Shown here piece by piece: positions 56,741 to 64,000 of a DNA stretch of 64,000 nt. The stretch is from Nocardia ninae NBRC 108245 (GTDB taxonomy: Bacteria > Actinomycetota > Actinomycetes > Mycobacteriales > Mycobacteriaceae), in NCBI RefSeq assembly GCF_007990755.1, contig NZ_BJXA01000011.1, forward strand, positions 97,210-161,209, in the 5' to 3' direction. Both the position numbers and the translations under genes were made by a program. A model generated the notes under the pieces. That model made no database searches, was not told the origin of the DNA, and was given only the letters and a program-made list of their open reading frames with translations. Each line of letters begins with the position of its first letter. Within the stretch, counting starts at the first letter, position 1.

Positions 56741-57388
56741 TTGAGTAGGCGCGTGGGTGCTGACGGGTTGAGTGTTTACGAGGCGATTCGAGTGCGGCGG
56801 GACGTGCGCGCGGAGTTCACCGGCGAGCTCGTGGACGACGCGACATTGTGGCGGATTCTCGAGGCCGCGCATCGAGCGCCGAGCGTCGGGAATTCGCAGC
56901 CGTGGGATTTCGTGGTGGTGCGCGATCCGAGCACATTGCGGAAATTCGCGGATCACGTGGCGGACAAGCGGGTGGAGTTCCGTGCGTCGCTGCCGACGGA
57001 GCGAGCGGCGACGTTCGAGCCGATCAAGATCGAGGGAATCATCGAGAGCGGCACGGGCATCGTGGTCAGCTACGACCACAGCCGCGGTGGGCCGCAGGTG
57101 CTCGGGCGCGCCAGCGTGCCCGAAACCGGTGTCTACTCCGCGGTTCTCGCCATCCAGAACCTGTGGCTGGCCGCGACCGCCGAGGGGGTGGGTGTCGGCT
57201 GGGTGTCGTTCTACGACCCCGAATTCCTCGCCGACCTCGTCGCGCTACCCGAGGGCATCCAGCCGGTGGCCTGGCTGTGCGTCGGTCCGGTGCAGGAATT
57301 CCAGCAGGTCCCCGACCTCGAACGATTCGGCTGGCGCGCCCGACGCCCCCTGCACGACGCCGTGCACCACGAGACCTTCCGCGCCTGA
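56741..57388 (+). CDS. bluB: 5,6-Dimethylbenzimidazole synthase, BluB family
   Basis: About 215 residues; TTG 56741 has AGGG eight bases upstream, and GTG 56753 is an alternative. The nitroreductase-like fold shows 'YEAIRVRRDVRAEF', 'EAAHRAPSVGNSQPWDFVVV', 'VYSAVLAIQNLWLAATAEGV' and 'GVGWVSFYDPEFLADLVALP', all typical of BluB, which cleaves FMNH2 with oxygen to make the lower ligand of vitamin B12. No other cobalamin gene is nearby except the distant cbiX-like gene. A general nitroreductase role remains possible. Confidence 0.88.
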   Translation: MSRRVGADGLSVYEAIRVRRDVRAEFTGELVDDATLWRILEAAHRAPSVGNSQPWDFVVVRDPSTLRKFADHVADKRVEFRASLPTERAATFEPIKIEGIIESGTGIVVSYDHSRGGPQVLGRASVPETGVYSAVLAIQNLWLAATAEGVGVGWVSFYDPEFLADLVALPEGIQPVAWLCVGPVQEFQQVPDLERFGWRARRPLHDAVHHETFRA

Positions 57389-57667
57389 CGCACACCTGAC
57401 TGACGTCCCGCGATCCAACCCATCACCCCCACGGCGCACGCCCCCGGACTGGACCACCTCGATGAACTCGCGCCTGCCGCACGCGATTTCGCACGCGATT
57501 GGCGACCGCCGCCCGCGATTCGCTGTGCGTGAGATCACCGGGTGCGCGGCCGTCGCGCGCAACCTCGAGGATTCGTCTGGGTGCCGAGTGGGTACGCAAG
57601 GAGGATATCCATCTAGGACAATGGATTCGTCTCGCGCACAAAAGCTCGTCAGCTCAGGAGGTTTGCC

Positions 57668-57913
57668 ATGGCCAATGTCGACGCCGTCCGGCTGTCGCAT
57701 GAGCTGGGCATCGACCTCGCGCATGCCATGCTGCGCCTGCGCCGCGAGGGCCATCCCGGCGAGACCCACCACGACACCTGCCTGCGGATCATCGCCGAGG
57801 AGGGCGGGCGATCACAGACCCCGCGCCGCACCTTCACCCCCTACGGCGCCCGCCCCACCGCCGACGGCACCATCCCGGTGATCCCCCCGGATCGCCCGCG
57901 CCGCCCGCGCTAG
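57668..57913 (+). CDS. Small protein of unknown function
   Basis: 81 residues from ATG 57668, preceded by a strong AGGAGGTTTGCC. The N-terminal half is helical ('LSHELGIDLAHAMLRLRREG') and the C-terminal half is Pro/Arg-rich ('GTIPVIPPDRPRRPR'). I do not recognise the family. The ribosome site, high GC third positions and clean start support a real gene. The 280 bases before it carry no convincing gene. Confidence 0.65.
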   Translation: MANVDAVRLSHELGIDLAHAMLRLRREGHPGETHHDTCLRIIAEEGGRSQTPRRTFTPYGARPTADGTIPVIPPDRPRRPR

Positions 57914-58129
57914 CCCGAGCCCGACTTTCGGCCCGAGCCGTACCCGCCCTTCGCTACACCGCATCCCCTCTGCGTGAGCCCCACACCCGCTATACGGGGT
58001 TGCGGCTCACGAAAAGGGCTGTGCGGCTCACGAAAACGATGTGTGGTTCGCCACCGGAGTGCCGATACCGTGCGGGGGCATGGCGGCCAGACGCGCTCCA
58101 GGACTGCCATGTAGCGCAGGACGCGACGG

Positions 58130-59422
58130 TCAGACGCGCTCCAGGACCGCCGACGCACCGATACCACCCGCGGCGCAAATGCCGAGCAGTGCCGCGTTCT
58201 TCCCGGTGCGGGCGAGTTCGTTCGCCATGGTGGTGACCATACGAGCTCCGGTGGCGCCGAAGGGGTGACCAAGGGAGACCGACCCACCGTGCACGTTCAG
58301 CGTGTCGATGTCGATCTCGCCGACGGCGGTGTCCCGGTCGAGCCGGGTCTTGGCCCACTCGTCACTGCTGAGAGCAGCGAGCACGGACAGGGTTTGCGCG
58401 GCAAAAGCCTCGTGGATGTCGACGAAGTCGATGTCGCCCAACGACATTCCGGCCTTGTCGAGCGCCCGCGGCATGGAGATGGCGGGTCCGATGAGCACCT
58501 GGTCGGTCGGATCCACGCTGACGTAGCTCCAGGAGCGGAACGCGGCGAGCGGCCGGTAGCCGAGTTCGAGGGCCTTCTCCTCGCTCATCAGCAACACCGC
58601 GGACGCACCGTCGGTGAGTGGGCTGGCATTGCCCGCCGTGACGGTGCCGTTTTCGGCGAACACGGGCTTGAGTTTCGATAGTTTTTCTATGCTGGTGTCC
58701 CCGCGGACCAGTCCGTCGCGGGCGATCTCGGTGCCCTCGGGGGTCCGCACCCGCAGAACCTCGTCGTCGAACCGGCCGGAATCGATGGCCGCAGCCGCAC
58801 GATGGTGCGAGCGGGCGGCGAATTCGTCCTGGTCGGCGCGGCTGACGCCGTGGATGCGAGCCATCTTCTCGGCCGACTCCCCCATCACCTCGCCGGTGGT
58901 GCGCTCGGCGATCTTCGGCCTGCTCGGCAGCAGGTCGGTGAACGGCGCGAGCTGCGCGACCGCGGACAGGTAATCCTTCGGCTTCGGCTTACCGAGCGCC
59001 AGCGGCGCCGCGGCGTGCACCACCTTCTGCGGCAGTTTGACCTCGGCGTTGGAGGTGGAGTCGCTGCCGCCCGCGATCATGATGTCGTACTCGCCGCGCT
59101 CGATCGCGGCCGCGGCGGAGGTCACCGCCTGCAGGCCGGACGCGCAGGCCCTGGTCACCGTGTATCCCTCGCAGCCGGGGTCCAGCCGCAGGTCGAGCGC
59201 GATTTCCCGGGCGATGTTCGGCGCTGCGCTAGGCAGGATCACCCCGCCCCACACGATCGCCTGCACCTGCGCGCCGGGCAACCCGGTGCGCTCCAGCAAT
59301 CCCCGAACGGCGGCATCGGCGAGGGCGATGGAATCCATCCGTGTGTATCCGGTGAACGCACGCACGAACGGCGTGCGCGCACCGGACACGATGACGGCAC
59401 GGCGAGCAGCCTTGGTGGCCAT
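58130..59422 (-). CDS. Acetyl-CoA acyltransferase (thiolase, FadI/FadA-like)
   Basis: 430 residues from ATG 59422 with AAAGGA upstream. Catalytic residues are intact: Cys in 'TRACASGLQAVTSA', His in 'FVDIHEAFAAQTL', 'LGHPFGATGARMV' and Cys in 'LLGICAAGGIGASAV'. It cleaves 3-ketoacyl-CoA in beta-oxidation. The length and the loop 'PLALGKPKPKDYLSAVAQLA' fit the FadI type; the matching hydratase/dehydrogenase (FadJ) is not in the window. A perfect palindrome 33 bases upstream suggests repressor control. Confidence 0.94.
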   Translation of the reverse strand: MATKAARRAVIVSGARTPFVRAFTGYTRMDSIALADAAVRGLLERTGLPGAQVQAIVWGGVILPSAAPNIAREIALDLRLDPGCEGYTVTRACASGLQAVTSAAAAIERGEYDIMIAGGSDSTSNAEVKLPQKVVHAAAPLALGKPKPKDYLSAVAQLAPFTDLLPSRPKIAERTTGEVMGESAEKMARIHGVSRADQDEFAARSHHRAAAAIDSGRFDDEVLRVRTPEGTEIARDGLVRGDTSIEKLSKLKPVFAENGTVTAGNASPLTDGASAVLLMSEEKALELGYRPLAAFRSWSYVSVDPTDQVLIGPAISMPRALDKAGMSLGDIDFVDIHEAFAAQTLSVLAALSSDEWAKTRLDRDTAVGEIDIDTLNVHGGSVSLGHPFGATGARMVTTMANELARTGKNAALLGICAAGGIGASAVLERV

Positions 59423-59739
59423 GCGATTTCCTTTCGAGAGATCTATGACCACCAAACTTACTCCATAGTAAGTTCACCGTCGACCCCCTTCGCCGACGGT
59501 GACCCCGTGCGCAGCGGCGATCCCCTCCACCGTCGCTGATTCCGGCCTGCCGCGCGCCGTTGCGCAACAGACCGGAAGGCGCCCGTCCCGACGAACGCCC
59601 CTGCTCGTCCCGGAACGCTCCGCAAGGCCGATGTCGGATCGACTCGGCGCCTCAGAACAGTAGCAATATTTCCACTGATTTTTCAAACACTTTCTATCGA
59701 TTTGCTTTCAGCCCTGCTCGCGCCTACCCTGAAGCCACT
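59423..59739. other. Divergent region between the thiolase gene and the HTH cassette
   Basis: About 317 bases with no convincing gene. The left end holds the palindrome near the thiolase start. The right end is strikingly AT-rich for this genome (about 59657-59715, with several TTTC stretches) and contains TACCCT at 59725-59730 shortly before the first cassette gene. Confidence 0.55.
59455..59474. promoter_or_regulatory. Perfect palindrome AACTTACT-N4-AGTAAGTT upstream of the thiolase gene
   Basis: Eight-base arms with a four-base centre form a 20-base palindrome. It lies 33-52 bases before the thiolase start and overlaps a possible -10 element (TACTAT on the minus strand). Size and symmetry are typical of TetR-family operators; the regulator is not identified. 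Confidence 0.65.
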
Positions 59740-60447
59740 ATGCATAGCCCTTCGGAGCTGTCGCGACGCCAGAAGAGATTCGGCCGAATCATCAAGGAGC
59801 GCCGGGACGAGCTCGGACTCACGCAGTTACAGATCGGCGACCTCGGGGGGCCTTCAGCACCGACGATTCGCAAGATCGAGGACGGCGACGCGGCGATCAG
59901 CACGCACACGCTGAACAAACTCGACGCGCCGCTGCGCTGGCTGCCCGGCAGTGCCGCGCGCACCTACGCGGGCGGCACGCCGACCGCCGACGAGCCGGGC
60001 CCGGCCGCCCGCCACACCGGCGAATCCGTGGTGGCCGGGCCCGACTCGATCCGCTTCGAAATCGCCGACCTCACCGGCCTGCTCGCCACCGCGGGCCGGC
60101 TCAACGACGCGGTCGAGCGCGGTACGGCCACCGACCCGCAGCTGGTCGCGGCCATCGAAGAGCTCAACCGCGTGGTCTCCAAACTGTCGGCGCGCTACGC
60201 CACCACCATGCTGGAACGCAACGGCGGACCGGGCCGCGCCCTGCACCCTCTCGTCGAAATGGCCTTCGCGCACCTGCTGGAGGTGCCCGCCGAAGTCAGC
60301 GACGCTACCGAACTACAGGAACGGCGATACCGGCGCTGGCTGGCCGGACGATCGGAGGACGTGGATGCTGCGACAGAAGCCCAGTTCCGGGCACGGTGGC
60401 TGGCTGCCAACCTGGCCACGACCGCGAGTCGAAACGGCGGGCACTGA
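59740..60447 (+). CDS. Helix-turn-helix (XRE) protein, first gene of the ImmA/IrrE-MAB_1171c cassette
   Basis: 235 residues from ATG 59740, with TACCCT just upstream and no ribosome site, so the mRNA may be nearly leaderless. The XRE domain is 'FGRIIKERRDELGLTQLQIG' to 'PSAPTIRKIEDGDAAISTHT'. After a Pro/Ala-rich linker comes a helical region ('IEELNRVVSKLSARYATTML') of no known family. It probably regulates the cassette or an adjacent promoter. Ten bases separate it from the next gene. Confidence 0.85.
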   Translation: MHSPSELSRRQKRFGRIIKERRDELGLTQLQIGDLGGPSAPTIRKIEDGDAAISTHTLNKLDAPLRWLPGSAARTYAGGTPTADEPGPAARHTGESVVAGPDSIRFEIADLTGLLATAGRLNDAVERGTATDPQLVAAIEELNRVVSKLSARYATTMLERNGGPGRALHPLVEMAFAHLLEVPAEVSDATELQERRYRRWLAGRSEDVDAATEAQFRARWLAANLATTASRNGGH

Positions 60448-60457
60448 GGTGACGGAG

Positions 60458-60895
60458 ATGACGAACAACGCGCCGACCAATGGGACGCTCACGTTGAGCC
60501 ACAAGCTCAACCGGCTCTTCGCCGTCGTGCACCCGCGCTCCGCGCCCGAGCGCAGCAATGCGACGGTGGCCGAGCAGGCCGGGGACTACCTGCGCCGGAC
60601 CATCCCGGCGAGCCAGCTGGAGCGACTACGCCGTGGTGACTTCGACGGCGAAAACGGTTCCGCCGCAATCGAACCCGAGGTCCTCGCGGCGATCGCGCAG
60701 AGCTTCGGCGTCGCCGCGGACTACCTCACCACCACGGGCCCGGCGGCCGCGGCGATCGACCGTGAGCTCGAGCTGCTCGCGACCATGCGCGATGCCAATG
60801 TTTCGAGCATCGCGCTGCGCGGTTCCAACGTCGATCAGTCGATCCTGGCCCGGATCATCGAGAGCACCGATCGTCCCGTACCGCCGAGTCGGTAA
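60458..60895 (+). CDS. Helix-turn-helix domain protein, second cassette gene
   Basis: 145 residues from ATG 60458, with GAGG eight bases upstream. The sequence 'LSHKLNRLFAVVHPRSAPER', 'AEQAGDYLRRTIPASQLERL' and 'EVLAAIAQSFGVAADYLTT' is that of actinobacterial XRE-like proteins with a divergent DNA-binding helix. The C-terminal 45 residues ('AAIDRELELLATMRDANVSS') are helical. It lies directly between the first regulator and the metallopeptidase and is likely a regulator or a peptidase substrate. Confidence 0.82.
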   Translation: MTNNAPTNGTLTLSHKLNRLFAVVHPRSAPERSNATVAEQAGDYLRRTIPASQLERLRRGDFDGENGSAAIEPEVLAAIAQSFGVAADYLTTTGPAAAAIDRELELLATMRDANVSSIALRGSNVDQSILARIIESTDRPVPPSR

Positions 60896-60944
60896 CATCT
60901 CCACCTACATGGGGGCAACGAGCTTGCTGTAGGAGATCGATCGC

Positions 60945-61469
60945 ATGGCCATGCAGGCCCGGTTCCGGAACCTGACCCGCGACGTACCGATACCCCACCC
61001 GTGGGATCTGTCGAGCTATCTCGACGATGTCGCGCGCTATCGCGGCCGGAGCATCAGTCTGTTGCCGATCGATACCGCGTTGCTGGCGGGCACCGGGTGC
61101 GGCACCGGCAGCGGTTTGTGGATCGCGAAGCAGGACAGTGACGTCATCGTCTACGGCGCGGACACCACCGAGTGGCACGCCGAGCACATCATCGTGCACG
61201 AGCTCGGCCACATGCTGCTCGGTCACGGCCCGGAGCAGCCGACCGACGACGAACCCGCGGCGACCACGCCGACGGTGGCCGCGGTCGCCGAACTACTACC
61301 CTCGATCTCGCCGGAGTCCATCGCGCACGTGCTGGGCCGGACCGACTACGGCACCACCCGCGAACGCGACGCCGAAACCTTCGCCGACATGGTCATGCTG
61401 CACGCCATGCGCCCGCCACGCCGAGACTCGTTGCTACACCGGACATTCTTCCGCGACCGTCGTCGGTGA
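60945..61469 (+). CDS. ImmA/IrrE-type (M78) metallopeptidase
   Basis: 174 residues from ATG 60945, with AGGAG upstream. The zinc motif is 'IIVHELGHMLLGHG' (His85, Glu86, His89), and the downstream 'ERDAETFADMVMLHAM' supplies the third ligand region. ImmA/IrrE peptidases cleave helix-turn-helix repressors; in ICEBs1 ImmA cuts ImmR, and in Deinococcus IrrE cuts DdrO. Two HTH genes precede it, so one may be its target. The stop overlaps the membrane-protein gene by four bases. Confidence 0.9.
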   Translation: MAMQARFRNLTRDVPIPHPWDLSSYLDDVARYRGRSISLLPIDTALLAGTGCGTGSGLWIAKQDSDVIVYGADTTEWHAEHIIVHELGHMLLGHGPEQPTDDEPAATTPTVAAVAELLPSISPESIAHVLGRTDYGTTRERDAETFADMVMLHAMRPPRRDSLLHRTFFRDRRR

Positions 61470-62602
61470 GCTCCCCCGTCCCCGCGGCCTTCGCGGTGCC
61501 GGTGATCGTCTTCGTCGTCGCCGTGGCCCTCGGCCGTTTCGCGGTGCTCAATCACACTGCTATCGACCGGCTGCTCAACCGGTCACTGGCCTGGACCGCA
61601 GTGTCGCTCGTCCTGCTGGAGCGGGGCATCGCACCGCAGTTCGGCAGCTTGATGCACCAGCTGTCGATGGGCGCCACCATGCTCGCGATCGCGAACATCT
61701 ACGGTGCCGCGACCCTGTGGGCCGACACCGATCCGCGCGTCGCGGCACGTCGGCAGCGGTACTACGACCTGGCCGCCGTCGCCTCCGTCGGGCTGATCCT
61801 GATCATCGGCACGCCCTACCGGCGGGCAGGCACCCTGCTCGGCCAGGACAGCAGCTGGCAGGAGTTCGTGGTGTCGGCGGTGATGTGGATTCCGCTGATC
61901 GCGGCGGGCAGGCTGGTCTGGCGGGTCGGCCTGCGCGAGCTGCGCACCGGTCAGGTCAGCAGGTACGAGCGGGCCGTCTTCACCGCGCTGCTCGCCGCGC
62001 CGGTCATCGCGGGCGCGAGCCTGGTGAGCTCGATCGCCCGGCACACCGGTCACTGGAACGCCGACGACCCGCACCTGACCCGTTGGGCGGCACCGAATTT
62101 CGGCACCGTGTTCGTGCTGGCCGCGATGCTGGCGGTACCGCTGGCGGAGCTGGTGTCGGCGCGGGCCGGGTGGGACCGGTCCGGTCGGCGCTGCCGTCGC
62201 CTGCGGCCGCTGTGGTCCGAACTCACCGCGGCGGTACCCGAGATCGTGCTGCCCGCAAGCGGTCCGGTCCCGCCGGACGCCCGCCTGCTCCGGATGACGG
62301 TGGAGATCCGGGACGCGCTGATGCACCTGCACCGGTATCTGCCCGCCGAGCAGGCCATGTCGGGTCCGCCGAGTAACGAGCGCTATGCCCAGCGACTGTG
62401 GCAGGCGATCACCGCCAAGCGGGCCGGTATCGCCCCCACCGCAGGCACCAGAGAATCCGATCGATTCGGCACACCGTCCAGCGATCTCGACTCCGACATC
62501 CGCCGCCTGCTCGAACTGGCACGAGCTTGGCGGATACACGAAACTCACACGTTACCAACAGGTTTGACGAAACTACTGCCGAAGCCCAGCCGGGGCGGCT
62601 GA
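61466..62602 (+). CDS. MAB_1171c/DUF6545 family multi-spanning membrane protein
   Basis: 378 residues from GTG 61466, overlapping the peptidase stop (GTGA). About six to seven hydrophobic segments span the first 235 residues ('VPAAFAVPVIVFVVAVALGR', 'FVVSAVMWIPLIAAGRLVW', 'FGTVFVLAAMLAVPLAELV'). A cytoplasmic DUF6545-type domain follows, with 'LWSELTAAVPEIVLP' and 'RLLRMTVEIRDALMHLHRYL'. Members are called putative transporters but have no proven substrate. Tight coupling to the peptidase suggests they act together, possibly as a membrane signal receiver. Confidence 0.85.
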   Translation: MSSPVPAAFAVPVIVFVVAVALGRFAVLNHTAIDRLLNRSLAWTAVSLVLLERGIAPQFGSLMHQLSMGATMLAIANIYGAATLWADTDPRVAARRQRYYDLAAVASVGLILIIGTPYRRAGTLLGQDSSWQEFVVSAVMWIPLIAAGRLVWRVGLRELRTGQVSRYERAVFTALLAAPVIAGASLVSSIARHTGHWNADDPHLTRWAAPNFGTVFVLAAMLAVPLAELVSARAGWDRSGRRCRRLRPLWSELTAAVPEIVLPASGPVPPDARLLRMTVEIRDALMHLHRYLPAEQAMSGPPSNERYAQRLWQAITAKRAGIAPTAGTRESDRFGTPSSDLDSDIRRLLELARAWRIHETHTLPTGLTKLLPKPSRGG

Positions 62603-62684
62603 CGATCGCTGTGACGGGGTGCGGGTTCTCCGGGCACCCGACTCGGGCGCTGGATACCCGGAGCGGTGGAAGGTGGCAGCCGAA

Positions 62685-63437
62685 CTATGCGAGCCGGATG
62701 AGCCCGTAGTCGAAGGCGTGCCGACGGTAGACAACCGACGGTCGGTCGGTCTCCCGGTCTTGGAAGAGGAAGAAATCGTGGCCGACGAGCTCCATCTGGT
62801 AGAGGGCGTCGTCGACGGACATCGGGGTCGCGGTGTGCACCTTGGTGCGCACGATATGCCCGGGTCCGGCCGCGTATTCCTGATTCTCCGCCTGCTCCTC
62901 GGAGCGGCGGGTGTCGCCCTCGGGGTGGTCATGCGCGCCGGATCCGTTCGGCTGCGCGAACAGCGACTCATCCACCAGATCCGCGGTGGCCTGCGCGACC
63001 GACAGCGGGGTCTTGTCCCCGTAGTGCACCTTGCGGCGGTCCTTGGTGCGCCGCAGCCTGCTCTCCAGTTTGGCCGTCACCGACTCGAACGCGGCGTAGA
63101 AACTATCGGCGCAGGCCTCGGCCCGCACGATCGGGCCTTTACCGCGCGCGGTGATCTCGACGCGCTGACAGCTCTTGCGCTGCCGTCGATTTCGCTCGTG
63201 GAACAGCTCGACGTCGAAAATGAAAATGGACGGGTCGAAGCGTTCGAGGCGGGAGAGTTTCTCCGCGACGTAGATTCGAAAGTGATCCGGAACTTCGACA
63301 TTGCGACCCTTGACCACGACGTCCGCACGGGGCGTCCTGGTTCGGTCTGCAGTGGATTGTTCGGTCACGTCGACGGTGCGGTCGTCCAGCACCGAAGGGT
63401 CAGCGTCTTGCACTGAAGGTCGTGAAGAAGTCGTCAC
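62685..63437 (-). CDS. hpf: Ribosome hibernation promoting factor, long form
   Basis: 250 residues from GTG 63437, with GGGAGG six bases upstream. The N-terminal S30AE domain is 'ADVVVKGRNVEVPDHFRIYV' to 'DSFYAAFESVTAKLESRLRR'; a charged linker leads to the C-terminal dimerisation domain 'KVHTATPMSVDDALYQMELV' and 'GHDFFLFQDRETDRPSVVYR'. The long form dimerises 70S ribosomes into 100S particles in stationary phase. Rv3241c is the counterpart. It follows the ComF-type gene on the same strand. Confidence 0.96.
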   Translation of the reverse strand: MTTSSRPSVQDADPSVLDDRTVDVTEQSTADRTRTPRADVVVKGRNVEVPDHFRIYVAEKLSRLERFDPSIFIFDVELFHERNRRQRKSCQRVEITARGKGPIVRAEACADSFYAAFESVTAKLESRLRRTKDRRKVHYGDKTPLSVAQATADLVDESLFAQPNGSGAHDHPEGDTRRSEEQAENQEYAAGPGHIVRTKVHTATPMSVDDALYQMELVGHDFFLFQDRETDRPSVVYRRHAFDYGLIRLA

Positions 63438-63619
63438 GCGTACCTCCCGAATATGGCCGCACAGACAATGTGCGTGCGGCGGGATTGAGCCGTGCCGATC
63501 GACGATCTCTCGGCACATGATGTCCGAGGCGCCACCTCCAAACTCCCGGTTCGGGTGTGTGATCGCGACGGTAGTACGACATTCGGGAGTGCGCCAGTGT
63601 TCACGCAAATTTCCCGGAG

Positions 63620-64000
63620 TCAAGCAGCACAGGTAACCAGCACGGCACGCGTCCGTAATCCGATCCGGGCAAGCGCGCGCACCGATTCGCGTGCCGTCGC
63701 TCCGGTCGTCAGCACGTCGTCGACCAGCACTACCTCGGCGTTTTCCGCGATCTCGCGCAGCGCCGGGCAAGCGGGTATCGTCGTGATCCGCCCGCGCAGA
63801 TTGTGTGCCCGCGCACCGGGTGTCAACCCCACCGAATCACGGACACCCCACCACACCCGGAGCACGGATACCATTTGGCTATCGGGCAGCCAACTCACGG
63901 CTACCTCCGCCGCACGCAGCACCGGATCACCACCGCGCTTGCGCGCCGCGACCTTCCGGCTCGGCGCGGGCACCAGCACCAGTGGCCGATCGGCCGTCCG
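63620..64000 (-). CDS. ComF-family phosphoribosyltransferase-like protein, N-terminus cut by window edge
   Basis: The frame is open to the right edge; 126 C-terminal residues are present. The PRPP loop is 'EVVLVDDVLTTGATARESV', and upstream 'LVPAPSRKVAARKRGGDPVL' matches the ComF family, with 'GARAHNLRGRI' between. ComF proteins are linked to DNA uptake in competent bacteria; in actinobacteria (Rv3242c) the role is unknown. It precedes hpf by about 180 bases on the same strand. Confidence 0.9.
   Translation of the reverse strand, partial: RTADRPLVLVPAPSRKVAARKRGGDPVLRAAEVAVSWLPDSQMVSVLRVWWGVRDSVGLTPGARAHNLRGRITTIPACPALREIAENAEVVLVDDVLTTGATARESVRALARIGLRTRAVLVTCAA

Noticed and set aside
57499-57702. 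Short plus-strand frame containing EWVRKEDIHLGQWIRLAHKS
   Set aside because: A vague resemblance to S4-type RNA-binding segments, but it runs into the small gene at 57668 in another frame and has no ribosome site; too weak to call a gene or remnant.

Overview
The window is high-GC DNA from a mycolic-acid actinomycete, most likely a Nocardia or a close relative. The pointers are an antigen-85-type mycolyltransferase, WhiB1, a SigH/RshA pair, MoeZ, DesA3-like desaturases, a SecA1 without a zinc tail, many GTG starts, and gene order that follows (from memory) the Mycobacterium tuberculosis Rv3205c-Rv3242c stretch. I count 63 protein genes; the ones at the two window edges are cut. I see no rRNA, tRNA, CRISPR array or intact insertion sequence.

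Region 1-10 kb is accessory: an edge-truncated aminoglycoside-type nucleotidyltransferase, an Rpn/PD-(D/E)XK nuclease with a LexA-like box, a Tat-exported metallophosphatase, a TfoX-like protein, a secreted mycolyltransferase-type esterase, and a stand-alone NRPS module (C-A-T-TE). Region 10-19 kb is nitrogen assimilation: nirB-nirD-hemD-like-cbiX in one minus-strand operon (the last two genes probably supply siroheme), a CynX-type MFS exporter with a divergent GntR regulator, and a NarK nitrate transporter.

Region 19-44.5 kb is the conserved core: TIGR02569 protein, MoeZ, DUF3152 protease-like protein, TetR, DUF3107, YceI with a divergent XRE regulator, ferritin-like protein, two lipid/unknown genes, RNA helicase RhlE, a beta-propeller membrane protein, a phosphoglycerate mutase-type phosphatase, GNAT, endonuclease V, a lipid kinase, WhiB1, PdtaS, a biotinyl-carrier protein, the 24-residue ribosomal protein bL37, RshA-SigH, a YbaK deacylase, SRAP, an aldehyde dehydrogenase, AroA and RsgA.

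Region 44.5-58 kb holds SecA1, an Rv3235-family protein, a WS/DGAT acyltransferase, DUF6912, and a ferredoxin reductase followed by a DesA3-like desaturase. A second desaturase lies 1.4 kb downstream. Both desaturation loci carry the same TAAC-rich motif in their control regions, which suggests common regulation. BluB and a small unknown protein follow.

Region 58-64 kb contains a thiolase with a palindromic operator candidate, then a compact four-gene cassette of two helix-turn-helix proteins, an ImmA/IrrE-type metallopeptidase and an MAB_1171c/DUF6545 membrane protein. This cassette is the best candidate for an undescribed signalling system. The window closes with a long-form ribosome hibernation factor and a truncated ComF-type phosphoribosyltransferase.
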